Assembly (NCBI GenBank): GCA_950295325.1
Contig: OX485805.1
Coordinates: 50,990,758 to 51,054,757 of the forward strand
Direction of reading: 5' to 3'
DNA from: Polytrichum commune
Lineage: Eukaryota > Streptophyta > Polytrichopsida > Polytrichales > Polytrichaceae
Length of the DNA: 64,000 nt
Under the pieces are notes generated by a model. It had not been told where the DNA came from and made no database searches. It saw only the letters and a list, made by a program, of their open reading frames with translations. Below, in pieces: positions 25,328 to 37,712 of the stretch; the stretch's first letter is position 1, and every line of letters begins with the position of its first letter. A program made the translations under genes and the position numbers.

Positions 25328-26056
25328 ATGGCATCCCTTGAGAGTGACAATGCTAGATCCATTGACAAGTTCAATGGAGAGAACTTCAATCTTTGGAAGT
25401 TCAAATTGGAGATGAAATTCGTTTCCATGGACCTTTATGGCATTGTGGACGTATCCGAGGCAATTCCACCTTCCAATGTTGATCCAAAAATGCAAAAGGA
25501 ATACTAAAGGCATGTGAAGATGGCAATGTTCATTATTGCACTCAACTTGGCCTACAACCAACTTGCGCACATTTGGAGTCGCAAAGGACCAACGGAGGCA
25601 TGGAATACCCTTTACAACATCCACGAATGAAGAGTTTGTTGAACATTCTCTTCATTCGCTGCAAGTTTTTCACGTGCAAAATACAAGAAGGTGATGAATT
25701 GTTGGACCACATCAAGAAGGTCAAGACACTTGTGGATTGGCTTGCTTACTTGGAGATACCTATGCGAAACGAATACGTTGTGATGACTTTGTTCAAGAGG
25801 TTGTCACCCTTCTTCGAACACTTGATTATGACCTTGGAGACGATGTCAATGATGAACCTTACTATGGAATACATAATGACACATTTGCACGAAATGTCGA
25901 AGAAGGAGAGGAAGCCCGAAGGTGATGATGTTGCATTGGTGTTGCTTCAAGGTAAAGCATACAATCTATCTTTGCGAAAAGACGTCAAAACATGTTACTA
26001 TTGTAGAAAGCTAGGCCACATTGAGCATTTTTGCTACAACGCAAAGAACAACAATT
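25328..26056 (+). pseudogene. Copia gag, broken by a stop and a frameshift
   Basis: The frame opens with ATG at 25328 and shows KFNGENFNLWKFKLEM, the typical start of a copia gag. It meets a stop at about 25505, continues in the same frame to about 25628 and then shifts frame into the part carrying a zinc knuckle, CYYCRKLGHIEHFC (25993-26034), which fits CX2CX4HX4C. In an intact element Gag packages the element RNA in cytoplasmic particles. Confidence 0.85.
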
Positions 26057-26089
26057 AAAAAAATACATATAACACGAAAGAAGATGATG

Positions 26090-27010
26090 ACTACGTATTT
26101 TTAACACAAAATAAAGCTCATTCAGAGGCGATGTGTAAGTGGATCAAGGATTTGGGAGCATCAAAGTAGGGCGACATTTGACATGTGAGGTAATTGCTCC
26201 ACGCAATGCCTATTCAGGTGATGATAGTGTTATAGAAGCGACCAAAAAGGAATCCATTGTTGTGGAGGTAATGGTGAAAGACCAAAATAAAGAATTTGTA
26301 TCAATGATGTCTTTTATGTATCAAAAGTTGTAAACACATTCACTTCGATGAGCAAGTTGTGATCGAATGGGTTGAAAATGCATTTCAACCTAAATGAATG
26401 TATTCTAAGAGGTCTGGATGGAGAGGTAAATACAATAAGCCTATGTAAATGAAATTTCTTCAAAATAACTTTTTTGAAGGTGGATAGAGCGGATGTGGCC
26501 AATTTGGCACAATTATTGGAGAATGATGGTGCACATGAGTTTGGGCATCATCAACTTGAACATATGAGTGTGAAGTGTATGCATGCACTTCAAAGCTTCG
26601 TGAATGACTTGAACCTTGGCAAAAAAATTGTCACACATTTCCATCAATATGTGAAGGATCAATTGAGGGTAAAGAACTTAGAGTGGCATTTCCGAACGAT
26701 GAAGAAAGGCAAGAAAATAGCCTTAGGATATAGCACATTCGGAGATGTTTTTTTGCATGAAAGATGTTGTTTTTGTAGATGACACGAAGAATAATGTGAG
26801 TGATTTAGAAATGCATCCAAGTGGAAGAAATGAGGATCCCGTCGTAGTTGGAATAATCGAATCTTTCAAATCATCTTCGTTTGATAGAGGGGTGTGAGGA
26901 ACACGTGGGAGATGAACTAGTTTCATTTCAAGAACCAAAAGGAGGACCAACAAGCAAAGGGTGTTCTTTAACACTAAAGCCTTAAGACAATTGTATTCAC
27001 TAAATGTAAC
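26090..27010 (+). pseudogene. Copia protease and integrase remnant
   Basis: Near 26132 the protease site reads WIKDLGASK where DSGAS is usual, so the catalytic DSG is DLG. Downstream, in other frames, are DDSVIEATKKESIVVEV and, near 26535, a diverged GAG-pre-integrase motif (HHQLEHMSVKCMHAL). The part at 26770-26990 matches 44690-44830 of the second copy. Several stops and shifts; no integrase core survives. Confidence 0.75.
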
Positions 27011-27272
27011 CAAGCTTCGGTGTTGATGGAAAGGGGCAATCTTTACAAGATCAAGGATACCTCACAAGGTTGCAACGGGTATTTGGAGAATGATGGAAGA
27101 ACCACATAGTGTACCAACATGATGGAGAAAGGACAAATGACGCATATTTGAATGATTATTTGAAGCTTTGATAAACTATGTCATTCAAAAATATGGTATT
27201 TAGGAATGGTAGAAGACAATCACTATTAAGGGCAATGATATCACATTCCTATGATTACTCGCAAAGTGGGAG

Positions 27273-27400
27273 TGTTGAAGGTAGAGCAGTATGTTGACCA
27301 TCTCACTCTAAGCATTGTTCAAATGCTTTTGTATATGTGTATTTGCTTGTGCAATTTGATCTCTAGTTCTATTGTGCTTCAATAGGTCTATGCCCACTCA
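27273..27400 (+). repeat. Right LTR of copia copy 1, internally deleted
   Basis: Starts TGTTGAAGGTAGAGCA right after the polypurine tract and ends TGCCCACTCA. Missing the middle of the left LTR. Confidence 0.78.
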
Positions 27401-28057
27401 CCCACCACCTAGTGATTGGATAATACCGAAAAAATGGAAATCAAATTTTTTAAAATAAATTATCAGAATTTAAAACTATTGTTTTGGAGTGTCGGGCCCA
27501 CTTTTGACAAATTAATTAATTAATTGGCACAATTGTGCCAAACTAGCTATTTGTTGATGGTACTTAAAGTGCCTTAAATTAGCCATGCCAATCCCATGTC
27601 AATTATGTTGGAATGTAGATTACTCTTGATATAGAGGCACTAGCTTGGAGCCATGTCGTCCCAGCCTTTTTCACAAGTGCATATGAATTAATATTCCGGA
27701 TGAATTCAACCCCATACATCCATGCAACCATATGCCCATGCCTATGTGTACCCACCATATGTATGTATGCCTATGTTCAGGCTCGTAAGCCCCTCACAAT
27801 CTACCACAATGGACTCATGGAGTGCTTTAAGAAAATATATGAGTTTTCTTTTCTTCTAAGTTAAATTGTCCTACTTTGTCTTATTGCCCATGATATGTTA
27901 GCACCTTCGCTCCATGCCGTCACTCCTCTTAGTTTCCCTCATCATGTCCTCCTTTGCACTCATAGTCCCCAACCTTTCCACATTTGTTTCCTCTTTCATT
28001 TGTTACATGTTTGTTTTGGGGAAGAGTTTTGGCATGTGGTCCTTTTTCTTTCCAAAG
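27401..28057. other. No feature recognised
   Basis: AT-rich, with an AATTAATTAATTAATT run near 27511. No coding domain. Confidence 0.4.
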
Positions 28058-28298
28058 CTACATTGAATATCCCAATTAGTGTCTAATACTATTTGGAGTT
28101 ACGTGATGCTATAATTACTTATTGAGAATAGAATATTTTACCAAGCAAAGTCATTAATGTTTGGACATTATATAACGTTCATATAATGTCCAAACAACCT
28201 ATTGAACTTTTGTTAGTAAAAATTAAACTCTTGGATATGACGATATTGCACTATGTAACTCCAAATAGTACACACACTAATTAGAATAATCAATGTAG
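28058..28298. mobile_element. MITE, family M1
   Basis: A 241-bp element with inverted ends CTACATTGAATATCCCAATT and TAGAATAATCAATGTAG, and inner inverted words CTATTTGGAGTTAC and GTAACTCCAAATAG. No coding capacity. Confidence 0.85.
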
Positions 28299-28434
28299 TT
28301 GGAGATGTATCCATCTTTCATAGACTCCCACCAAGCACCACCACGAACTCCATTGAGATAGATTTGAGCCCACTATCATCCACATGTATTCTCAATCCAT
28401 CAGTAGCATATTATAGCCAATTTTAGAATGGAGA

Positions 28435-28610
28435 TGGGCTATAACATAGGTTGGACAAATTTTGTCCAATAATTAATTATTTTCCAGAGAAGATTTAAAA
28501 AATTAGGCAAATATGTATATGTATATTTATTCATTTAGGCACATCGCATATCCTACATACAAATCCATGTGTTGTAACTTATTTTTCATTCAGTCATTCA
28601 TGGCAACTAT
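28435..28610 (-). repeat. Dispersed repeat, inverted partner of 60185-60400
   Basis: The reverse complement carries AATAATTAATTATTGGACAA, a GGATATGC word and CTAAATGAATAAATAT, matching the plus strand near 60185-60400 in the same order. Confidence 0.65.
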
Positions 28611-31205
28611 ATATGCGATGTTAGCCATAAGGGTTTAAATCAAGCCGTCTTAGTGTGCTAATTGGGGTTGTGAACAATGTTTTTTATTGTTTTGTGCTCA
28701 TGTTTGGTAAAGGTTGCTCCAACACACTAAATTTCCTAAAATTTAGGCATTTTGATGATTTTTTTTCTTACATTTAGGCCATCTAGCCCAATAATTTCCA
28801 AAAACATTATGCTAAGTTATTTTGAAATATTTCCATCTAACTTGCTATCAGCCTACGGTAATGAATCATTCTCTTCATTTCACCCAAATTTGACAAGATC
28901 GAACAATTGCAAAATTGAGGATTTCAACTGAGACAATTAGTGAAAATGTTTCTTATTAAATTTAGATGATGTGATGGTTGTACAATAAACATTAAAGTAG
29001 AAACTAAATATAATGTTGTTTACTTATATGTCAAACTTTGATTCTGAAACATAACTTCATATGCCTATTTGACAAAAGGTCAAAATTCGTGTACATTATT
29101 GACCAACAACATCTTTTAGAGTGAATTTGGATGCTATCTTTGGCACATGCCAGTTAATTTTAGGACTTTCCCCTAACTCCTATAGATACTAGATTGTACT
29201 TATAATGGGAAATAAAGGTCATCCCCACTCATCCAATATTTAAGTTGTTGTAGTTGAATTTTTGCTATGACTTAAAACAACCAAAACCTAGCGTACAAAC
29301 TCTCAAAAAAGGCTTAATTGGTGTTTGTCATAGGCATTTGTCACATCACAATTCATCAATTAGGCAATAGGGGTCCTATTTCATTCTAAAAACACAACTA
29401 ACAAGTCTTTCACTTTTTTTTCTCTCAACGGCCCCTCTCTTCTTAGATCTCATTTAGTCTTGTCTTTTGGTTGTGGTCTGTAAGATTCCGTTCCCTCACG
29501 GTAAAGAGTAAAAATAGTCGTTGGTAACCATGATCTTTACTTATTAGTGTAACAATTGCCTTTGTGACCATTGGCAAATGCATCTTCAATTACCTATAAA
29601 TTTCCTTCATTAATTGGTCATTGTTATTTTCAATGCAAGACAAATTATTCATTTGTTACTTCCAAGAAATTCTTACTTACAATTATGCAATTAATAGCTA
29701 AAATTAAGGCCAAACTATAATCTTGACTACTTTGCAAAACCTGCAACATCATAACGACAACCACAACAACACACAAAGCCATAGTTTAGTTGGTAAGTAT
29801 ACACTTCACTTTCATAAATCATAGTTTCTAGACTAGATATCAGACTAAGATTCTTACTTCATTCAAGGACAAGTCATGCCTAAATATAAATGATAATCCA
29901 AAGTTTATCCTAACACTTCAACTCACAATCTATCATCCCCACAATTACGTAATTAATCACCTTTAGTTGGTCAAAGGGTCTACTAGTTTCAACTTCTACA
30001 GACTCACAAACAAGACTACATCTCTTATCTCAACTACAATCACATATTTTATATCACGATCCCTCATGTTCTTCACGATTCACATGCTTCAATAATAATC
30101 AAGTGGCCTCTCTATCAGACTAACCCTTGACCTTCTATCTTCCTAATGTTTTCTTTGCCTTTCACAATACTTCGTTTTTTCTCAAGCGGCTCCTATCCCA
30201 TGTACCCTTGGTAACTCTTCAATTTTGTTATAGAGTAACTCCCTCTCCATCTCACTTCACAATGGTCTTTGTCTTCCTCATCACTTGAGCTCCCCGTATA
30301 CTATTTGTCCTAGTCACTCAAGCCTCTCTATCTTTGAGCGTTGGCAAGCTATAGCTCGGCAAACTCTATGCAATATTGCCTTTCTCAACCAACAAATGAA
30401 CTATTCAATTCAAAGTAAACACTCAATCTCCACCTTTAGCCAATGGTTTTGTAGAAGCTCTTCAATTTTTGAGGTGCATTTGCAACTTGCTAATAGTTAT
30501 ACTTGAGCTCATATTAACTCTATCTAATTCCCTTTTGCACATAACCCTAATCCTCTATATGTTTGCTTTATTTTCATCCTCACACATACTCATCAAACTT
30601 GCGTTGTTGGCACTTTGGTTCACCTCTCTTAATATCCACTCCTCTCACACTCATGATTCAAATTACTCTCAATTCCAATTCAGTCAAAGGTAACTCGGTG
30701 GCAAGACAATTGTTCACAATCTCATACACCAAAACTATAGTTCAACAAGACGTCGACCACTTCGAGACAACATAATTTCAATTTCAATACAATTCCACAC
30801 TCCCTATGTTGATTGCTAACCATTTACTAAATATAGTTTATTTATTGGTCTCACACAATCTATCTGTCGTGGGAGACAAGAGTACAAATTTAACGATATC
30901 TCAAAATTGATAAAAGAAATGTCTCTCTTTCTCTCCTCCCTATGCCTTCTCACAGCTAGAGGGGGGAAGATGATAGTTCTAACTGACTAGGAGCTCCTAA
31001 GCCTATGATTGTAGTTATATGTGTCTCACTCTGTTCAGAGTTCAGTACTTTCATTCATTGAAGTACATTCCATCCACATATTACTAAAATGTCTATAGTG
31101 AAACTATTAGCCTCAAAATTTGGCTCACAATTGTTCATCCACTCCTTGGGATGGGAAACCTTTTCTCTAAGGCCCTCCCACATTCCGAACCCATTTAATA
31201 GAGTG
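28611..31205. other. AT-rich, with a pyrimidine-rich stretch; no gene recognised
   Basis: From about 29860 to 30900 the plus strand is rich in C and T and poor in G, a lasting strand bias as often seen inside large retrotransposons. Several open frames of 60-75 codons occur, none with a known domain. Confidence 0.4.
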
Positions 31206-31213
31206 GATAAAAT

Positions 31214-31709
31214 ACCCAGGGAGTGCACTGTTCAAGTACTGTATTTATACACGTGGGTGCACAAAAGGGGTATTATTTAAAACAAGCATGTACAAAATGT
31301 ACGTACAAGAGACATATTGCTATGAAGCAAGAAGTAGATGTACATGAGGCTATAGAAAAATATATGTAAAGTACGCATTTACGCGTTTACGCGTTCAAGT
31401 CAGACCTGGACCAAGAATCATGTGTTTTTTCATCCACTAAGTAACGACTTTATAACTAAAAATCCATGATTTGATATTATACATATAATAGGGCCATATT
31501 TTTGCATTTCCAAACATTTGTACACATGTTATATACAATTTCTGTATTTGTTTTTGGACCCTTGTGTATGTATGGAAATGTATTTTGAAGCAATGAGATT
31601 TGTAAGTATATTGCTTGATTTTAGCAAAAATAAAATGTATATAGGGGTATTTTAATAAGGGGCATGCACGCACGTGATGCTTGGTTTTAATGAATAGTGC
31701 ACTCCCTGA
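31214..31709. mobile_element. hAT-like non-autonomous element
   Basis: A 496-bp element with ends CCCAGGGAGTGCACTGTTCA and TGAATAGTGCACTCCCTGA, and further inverted similarity inside (GTGGGTGCACAAAAGGGGTA against CCCC-TTAT words near 31640). The same 8-bp word GATAAAAT lies at 31206-31213 and 31710-31717, the duplication length of hAT elements. CAGGG ends are also typical. The flanks are AT-rich, so the duplication could be chance. An overlapping minus-strand frame of 111 codons has no known domain. Confidence 0.72.
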
Positions 31710-32081
31710 GATAAAATAGAGTTGATAAAATTCAAATATCTTTGAATTTATGGGTAAGGTAGGGTATGACACCTTACCCTAAACAAAAACAAAGCTGAAA
31801 TAAATTATGGTCACCACAGATCAGACAACCTTGGTGAATATTGCATACTTGATTGTTCATGTAGAAACATCTATAACCGGAACTATGATGACTTGAGACC
31901 CTTAACATAATGAAGGAAAAATCAAGGAAATTTTAAAGAAGACAAATAAAATAGTACAAAGGATATTGCAATTCAATACATAAAATATTGACATTGGCAG
32001 AATGGGATGATTGAAAATTGTCAAATTTGGGTATAATAAAACAAAGTCAAGAACTCTTTGCAAACTTGAGTGATTACATAA

Positions 32082-32465
32082 GGGCATCCTCAGTGGATCT
32101 AGGTAAAGCTCACTGCAAACCAAAACCTATCTTTTGACTGACCTAAAATTAGAAACTGAAATTACCATCATTAGAAGCACACCTAAATAAACGTGAGATA
32201 TTTCTCAAGAAAAAAAAATTGTAAAAATTTGACGTAGGTGAAATCCCTCATTGAAAACACCACATGCTCAAAATTTTGAGCATGTGGTGTTTTCAATGAG
32301 GGATTTCACCTACGTCAAATTTTTACAATTTTTTTTTCTTGAGAAATATCTCACGTTTATTTAGGTGTGCTTCTAATGATGGTAATTTCAGTTTCTAATT
32401 TTAGGTCAGTCAAAAGATAGGTTTTGGTTTGCAGTGAGCTTTACCTAGATCCACTGAGGATGCTC
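32082..32465. mobile_element. Near-perfect 384-bp palindromic MITE, TAA target duplication
   Basis: Two arms of 192 bp meet at 32273/32274 with no spacer. By eye the only mismatch is the second base of the ends (GGGCATCC against GAGCATCC). TAA flanks both ends (32079-32081 and 32466-32468), which fits a PIF/Harbinger-type insertion. There is no coding capacity. A transcript through it would fold into a 192-bp double-stranded hairpin. Confidence 0.95.
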
Positions 32466-32468
32466 TAA

Positions 32469-35070
32469 GTGCCCCCAAAACTTTCAGTGTCAACTGTTGA
32501 ATGTTTATATTTGACAATTAGTTGCATTTTTTATGCTTATATGATTTGTGCTCATTTTGAAGTCACTCCGTAATTACCCACCTAGCGACAGAAAAAGTAG
32601 GTCTGCAATCTGAACCATTGACGGACTTCTACCACTACACTCATATGTGCAATTAGGTTGGCTAAGCTAATTTACTGACATTCCACACTCTTTTGGATAT
32701 TTTTAACAACACTAAAAATACATTTGAAATCTTTTAATTGTGGTTGCCATACGTATTGATGATAAAGTTATCTATATTTTGTGATATGCTTTTGACCTAA
32801 GGTGATTTGAGAAGTTGACACATTTGATCAAGAAGACACCTTCAATTTTGGTTATGTTTTTAGGGTGTTTTGATCCACAATGATATTTTGGAGGCCAATA
32901 ATTTCCTCATTGCAGTAATTGCACCATAAAGGTGTCCAAGTTGGACCAGGGCTATGTGTCTTGGTTTTAGGGTTATGTGTCCAATTTAGCTCCACCAATC
33001 TTAAGAGGTACATGGATCCTAGTAAGGACATGCCTCCCATAGACATGTCATCCTAGTTGGATCTCTTTACATGATCTTGTGGCTTTTACTGCTCATTCTC
33101 GAGTAGTATTGTCTTCAAAATGCAATTTTTGTGTTCTAACATAGTGAGATAAGTTTTCACCTCGGGTAAGATTGGTGGGGGCCCAACTCCAAGAGCAAGA
33201 TATCTAGCCTAAGCCTCCAGTTTGTTATTTTTCCACATGTTTGTTAGCAACGGAAATAGTCATGAGTTTCATTCGACAAGTTCCAAGGATAGCCTCTTTT
33301 CTCTTCATATTTTACTCGTTCACACAACTAGCAACTATGTCCACCGTTGTAACCTTGGATGTAGAAATTGGGGCAAGACATGTTCTTGTCAAGTCTATGT
33401 GAGACCAAAGACATGAGACTTTCGACTCTTTTCATCTCGGACTTTGGTAAGAGGGAAGGCGGGCGCCATTAAAGGCGCAAGGCAATGGAGGGGCGGCAAC
33501 TTAGGGAGCACTTGGAGATGAGTATTAGTTCTTTTCCACTCTAGACGGTTATAGAATCTATGAATGTGGATTTAGACCCCACTGAATATTCAAATCATAA
33601 AACTATTAATTGAAAGAAAACTAGTGGAAAGACCCCATGAGCTCTCGGCCGAGTATACTTAGGAGTCTAGTGAATACACACATTAAATCTAAGTTGCTTT
33701 TGTGTGATAAAGGTGGATGCATTTTTCATGAATTGTGACTTATGATGAGCACTTGTTTTTGTATCTATTATGGACATTTCATGACTCATTGATTCCATAA
33801 ACATGATGTACTTAGTGAATACAATAATCTATTGGATCAAAAGATGCAAAGTAATCAAATTTATCTATACATGAATTTGATTATCACAACCCACCATCTT
33901 TTCTAGTAGGCAGGGCTCATAACTAACCCACATGAGTGACCCTACTTGAATGTTATATCAACTGTAGCCTTGATACTTCTATAGTCATGTTGGAAACTCA
34001 TACAGCCTCCAAATATTTTAGATTAATACTTTCATTTAGACCTAATTGGCTAAAAGAAACATATGTACCCTTCAAATATTGAATCACATTAGATATGCAT
34101 GCTAACGAGTAGTGTTGCAATGCACAAGGTCCTATGAAGAGAGAGAAAAAGAAAGAAACGATTATGTCTCATGACATCAGCATAATAACAACCCATTCAC
34201 CAACAACCATAAGGTCCTACGAAATATCTTCAAACTGTATGTATGGCATTTGGCCTTGTTGTTGCTGAACCCCAAAATGGGAACCACCGTGGTTTTTAAA
34301 ATACCAATGCAATGCACGATAGCCAATGTACCACGGAGCTGTAAGAAATCAACATTATCCTCCCAAGTTTGTGGTTATCTCATCAAGCAACTTGGTCCTA
34401 TTGTATTAATAAATGATACTTTTCTTCATGCAGTGTTTGATAAGTACAATTGATCAAGATTGTTGGCATGTGTTGCCAGTTACAAAATGGTTGGAACTCT
34501 TGATAGCTAATCCTAATAAAAAAAACCAGCCATTTCATTCATAGACCACGTTTATTTCGTGTAGCCTATGATTGGTGCACACTAGACCAAAATGTCTTAG
34601 TGTGGACCAAATTTCTTGTTCGAAACCCAAATCCTCAAAGGACCAAGGGGTTCAATGTACGGCCATGTAAGGTGCATGAATTTTTGTTGATTCCAACCGT
34701 TAGTATGACTTACACTAGATTACAAAACTACACAAATATCGTGGTTGGCAAACATGGAATACAAACATTCAAAGTTGTGGTGTTGTGTTATGTTGTTGTT
34801 TGATATTTTTATCCCAACAAGTGCACATCCCTTAATATTTTTGGACAAGTGGTTTGTCCAAATATGCGTAATTTTCATATTAGATGTGCTTCATTCGAAT
34901 GCTTTTCACTACACTCAGTTCTGGTAAGCATGAAACACGCGATTGATGCGAGGTGATTAGCAAATCCAAATTGTATATGTTAATTGGAGCTCATACACAA
35001 CTCTTATTCAATGCTAAAGTGAGAGATTCTCATTCTCATTAAGTGGTCATATAACTCCCCTCTCAATTAT
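32469..35070. other. No gene recognised
   Basis: AT-rich with short open frames. A GC-richer patch at about 33430-33500 contains GGGCGCC and GGCGCAAGG but no open product. No terminal repeats seen. Confidence 0.4.
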
Positions 35071-35074
35071 TTTG

Positions 35075-35215
35075 ACTAATGAGCCTAGAATAATTAACAA
35101 AGCTTTCAGCACGTAGTCCAATATCTTTTAAATAAATGTCATATGGTGTCCATTCTTTGATCCACACCTAACCACTCAAATGTAAGTGTCCAAAACATTG
35201 TTGTGTTGGAGTTAG
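35075..35215 (+). repeat. Dispersed repeat D1
   Basis: Carries GTAGTCCAATATCTTTTAA and GATCCACACCTAACCACTCA, shared in the same order and orientation with 49480-49615, 56500-56625 and, in part, 58220-58300. Confidence 0.65.
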
Positions 35216-35539
35216 GTGCATCTATCTTACATAACTTCTACTAGCCTCACCAAATCTGGAAATTACATTTCGGGATATGAACTTCAGATGCCACATCACT
35301 TAATGTTGAAAGTGAGACTATCAACTTCAAATGGATGGATCTTTCTTTTGAAAAGAAATTTTTTTTTTTTTTAAGTGATATCCCAGATGTAGTTATTGAA
35401 GTTTTTTATGGCCTCCATATGCTTGATCATAAAGTTTCATCAACAATTGTCCTCCATGCCTCATGAAGTTTTGAAATTATAAGATTCTTTGATGGTTATG
35501 TCACTATAAAGGACATAAGTTGTTTGTAATTTCTTGACA

Positions 35540-36038
35540 AAGATCATATTTGAGAGGTTTAAAGGTGTTCGGACTTCAAAATCATATCACTTGAATTTTT
35601 TGAGTGGTTTAAGGCTTATTTGTGAGGCTTGAGTGTTCTAAGGCTTGCTTAAAATCATTCAAGGTGTTTTGGGTTGAAGGAAGTGTTTTTTGAATGTCTT
35701 AAGGTGTAGAAGATTTGACTTGAGATATTTGAGAGTGTAAGGCACATTTGAGGTGGAGAAGATCTTATTTAAATGATTTGAGTGTCTTAAAACTTCTCTT
35801 GAGGTGTAGAAGATCTAACCTGAGCTATTTGATAGTATAGGACACATTTGAGGTGGAGAAGATTTTATTTGAGTGATTTGGATTTCTTAGGACTTCTTTT
35901 GAGGTGTGAAAACAATTGTCTTGATGTATTTGAGAGTGTGAGGCACATTTGAGATGAAGAAGATCTTGTTAGACTAATTTGAGTTTCTTAAAATTTCTCT
36001 TGAGGTATAGGAAATTTGACTAAAGGTATTTGAAAGTG
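35540..36038 (+). repeat. Minisatellite leader of copia copy 2
   Basis: A unit of about 120 bp with AGGCACATTTGAGGTGGAGA and TTTCTTAAAACTTCTCTTGA recurs about three and a half times. The word set matches the leader at 23760-25300. Confidence 0.75.
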
Positions 36039-36065
36039 TGTCGCGTACCTCTCTATGAGGAGTCC

Positions 36066-37707
36066 TGTGAGGCCAAACCCACCACCCTTAAGCGTCCTAG
36101 TCCGGATGATGGGTTTGTGAATCACATGTGTAGTATCAAATCTTAATGATATAAGAAATATCCTTCATCTCAGTGAACTTTCTAGTTCTAAAGTTCATGA
36201 TGTTTTATTGATACTTGTTTCTTGAACAGATGAGGCATTAGCCTTCTCAAAGGTCCATCCCGCGGCTTTGGCCACGCATCCTCGTAAAGACATTCCCCTA
36301 GCACCCTTAATCTTTACTTCCTTTGCCTTGCCATTGCTAGGATCAACCACATTCTCCATTCTTGAACAAGTAACTTATTTTGACCAAGAAGATGCAAGTG
36401 TTTAAAAACACTGTTCTTGATGATCCATCCCAATTACATTTACTAGCAAGCCACACCTCACACTAATTAGCCTAATAAATCTAACACTTACATATGTGCT
36501 AGAATAATCTAAAATGCCTAACTTGACCTATGCTTAGTTTGAGTGATAGTACTCAATTTGAGCTAAGCTTTGGTCACCCAAGCATGCTCCCCACTACCCA
36601 CTACTTCTTGAGACCCAACCATCCTCGGCTGCTCCAGCAACTAGCTCAATTCAGGCCCTCGGCTGCTCCAGCAACTAGCCCAGTTCAGGCCTTCGGCTGC
36701 TCTAGCAACTAGCCCAATTCAGGCCCTTGGCTGCTCCAGCAACTAGCCCAGTTCAGGCCCTTCGGCTGCTCCAGCAACTAGCCCAGTTCAGGCCCTCGGC
36801 TGCTCCAGCAACTAGCTAAGTTCAGGCCCTCAGCTGCTCCAGCAACTAGCTAGGTTCATGCCCTCGGCTGCTCCAGCAACTAACCCAGTTCAGGCCCTTC
36901 GGTTACTCCAGCAACTAGCCCAATTCAGGCCCTCGGCTGCTCCAGCAACTAACCCAGTTCAGACCCTTCGGTTACTCCAGCAACTAGCCCAGTTCCAGCA
37001 GTGTTTGGACAAAAGTCTAATGAGTTCTACAAACCATTCTCACTCCTAGTAATTAACTTAACATTCCTCTAATCTATCAACTCATAATTGACCTATCCTC
37101 CTACTAATTTCGTCAAGTTAACAACTAATCACACGTGTTTTTCTAATCATTCTAAGGGCTCCCTCCACATGAGAGAGATTGAGAGAAAGAGCTTAACTAA
37201 TTAACTTCACTAAAACTAATAACCCACACACGTGGCTCAAGCTCTTAAGAGCTTGCTCCCTTGAGAGCGCTTGATGGAGAGAGAGGGAAATGAGAGAAAA
37301 AAACACCTTAAGTAGCAAAGACGGAGAGAGGGAGAGAGGGAGGTGAGGATAGGGTGAGAGGATTAGCACCTCCAATCACAATCCCTTAACCTTCTCCTCC
37401 AAAGTAGGGACTAATCCCCATCCACCAAGCTTCCTTCTTCCTAAACTAACAAGGTGGATCCAAAAGTGGGCATTTAACCCGCGGAGCTCACCTTGCTTCA
37501 CCTTACCCCCTACTCACATTATCAAGGCATACTCTCATTGAAATCAAACCTTGAAATAATCACACAACACCACCTAATGCCTAAAGTTAAATCCACACCA
37601 CACTTCACTCTTTTTATGTTTTGTGAATAATCATAACTCATCAAAGTCAAACTAAAATTGGTTTCGAAGAGTTAATCACCACATGTGGGCACCATTTTGG
37701 GCTCACA
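36066..37707 (+). mobile_element. Solo LTR 1 (1642 bp), target duplication AGTCC
   Basis: Starts TGTGAGGCCAAACCC and ends TTTTGGGCTCACA, so TG...CA ends within a short TGTGAG/CTCACA inverse. AGTCC is present on both sides (36061-36065 and 37708-37712). Removing the LTR and one AGTCC restores a sequence collinear with the other arm of the foldback element, an internal empty-site control. No internal region or second LTR in place, hence a solo LTR left by recombination. It holds a 34-bp minisatellite. Confidence 0.92.
36627..36996 (+). repeat. Minisatellite, 34-35 bp unit, 10.8 copies
   Basis: The unit opens GGCTGCTCCAGCAACTAGCC and continues CAGTTCAGGCCCTC. Ten full copies and one partial, each with a few substitutions; some units have one extra T. 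The open frame across it is a by-product. Confidence 0.97.
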
Positions 37708-37712
37708 AGTCC

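Larger units (their letters stand above)
23399..27400 (+). mobile_element. Ty1/copia LTR retrotransposon, copy 1, dead
   Basis: A 4.0-kb element with two related LTRs (23399-23682 and 27273-27400), a repeat-rich leader, a gag region and remains of protease and integrase; reverse transcriptase is missing. The polypurine tract AAAGTGGGAG sits directly before the right LTR. Order and motifs place it in the copia group. The right LTR lacks about 160 bp relative to the left. No target duplication is visible, and stops and frameshifts occur throughout. A second copy of the same family is at 35540-45230. Confidence 0.88.

Noticed and set aside
31437-31772. A minus-strand frame of 111 codons
   Set aside because: It crosses the right end of the hAT-like element and has no known domain.
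36530-37049. Proteins encoded by the 34-bp array (SAAPATSPVQ and LLQQLAQF repeats)
   Set aside because: The unit is not a multiple of three, so the frame rotates through the array. The frames are a by-product of the repeat.
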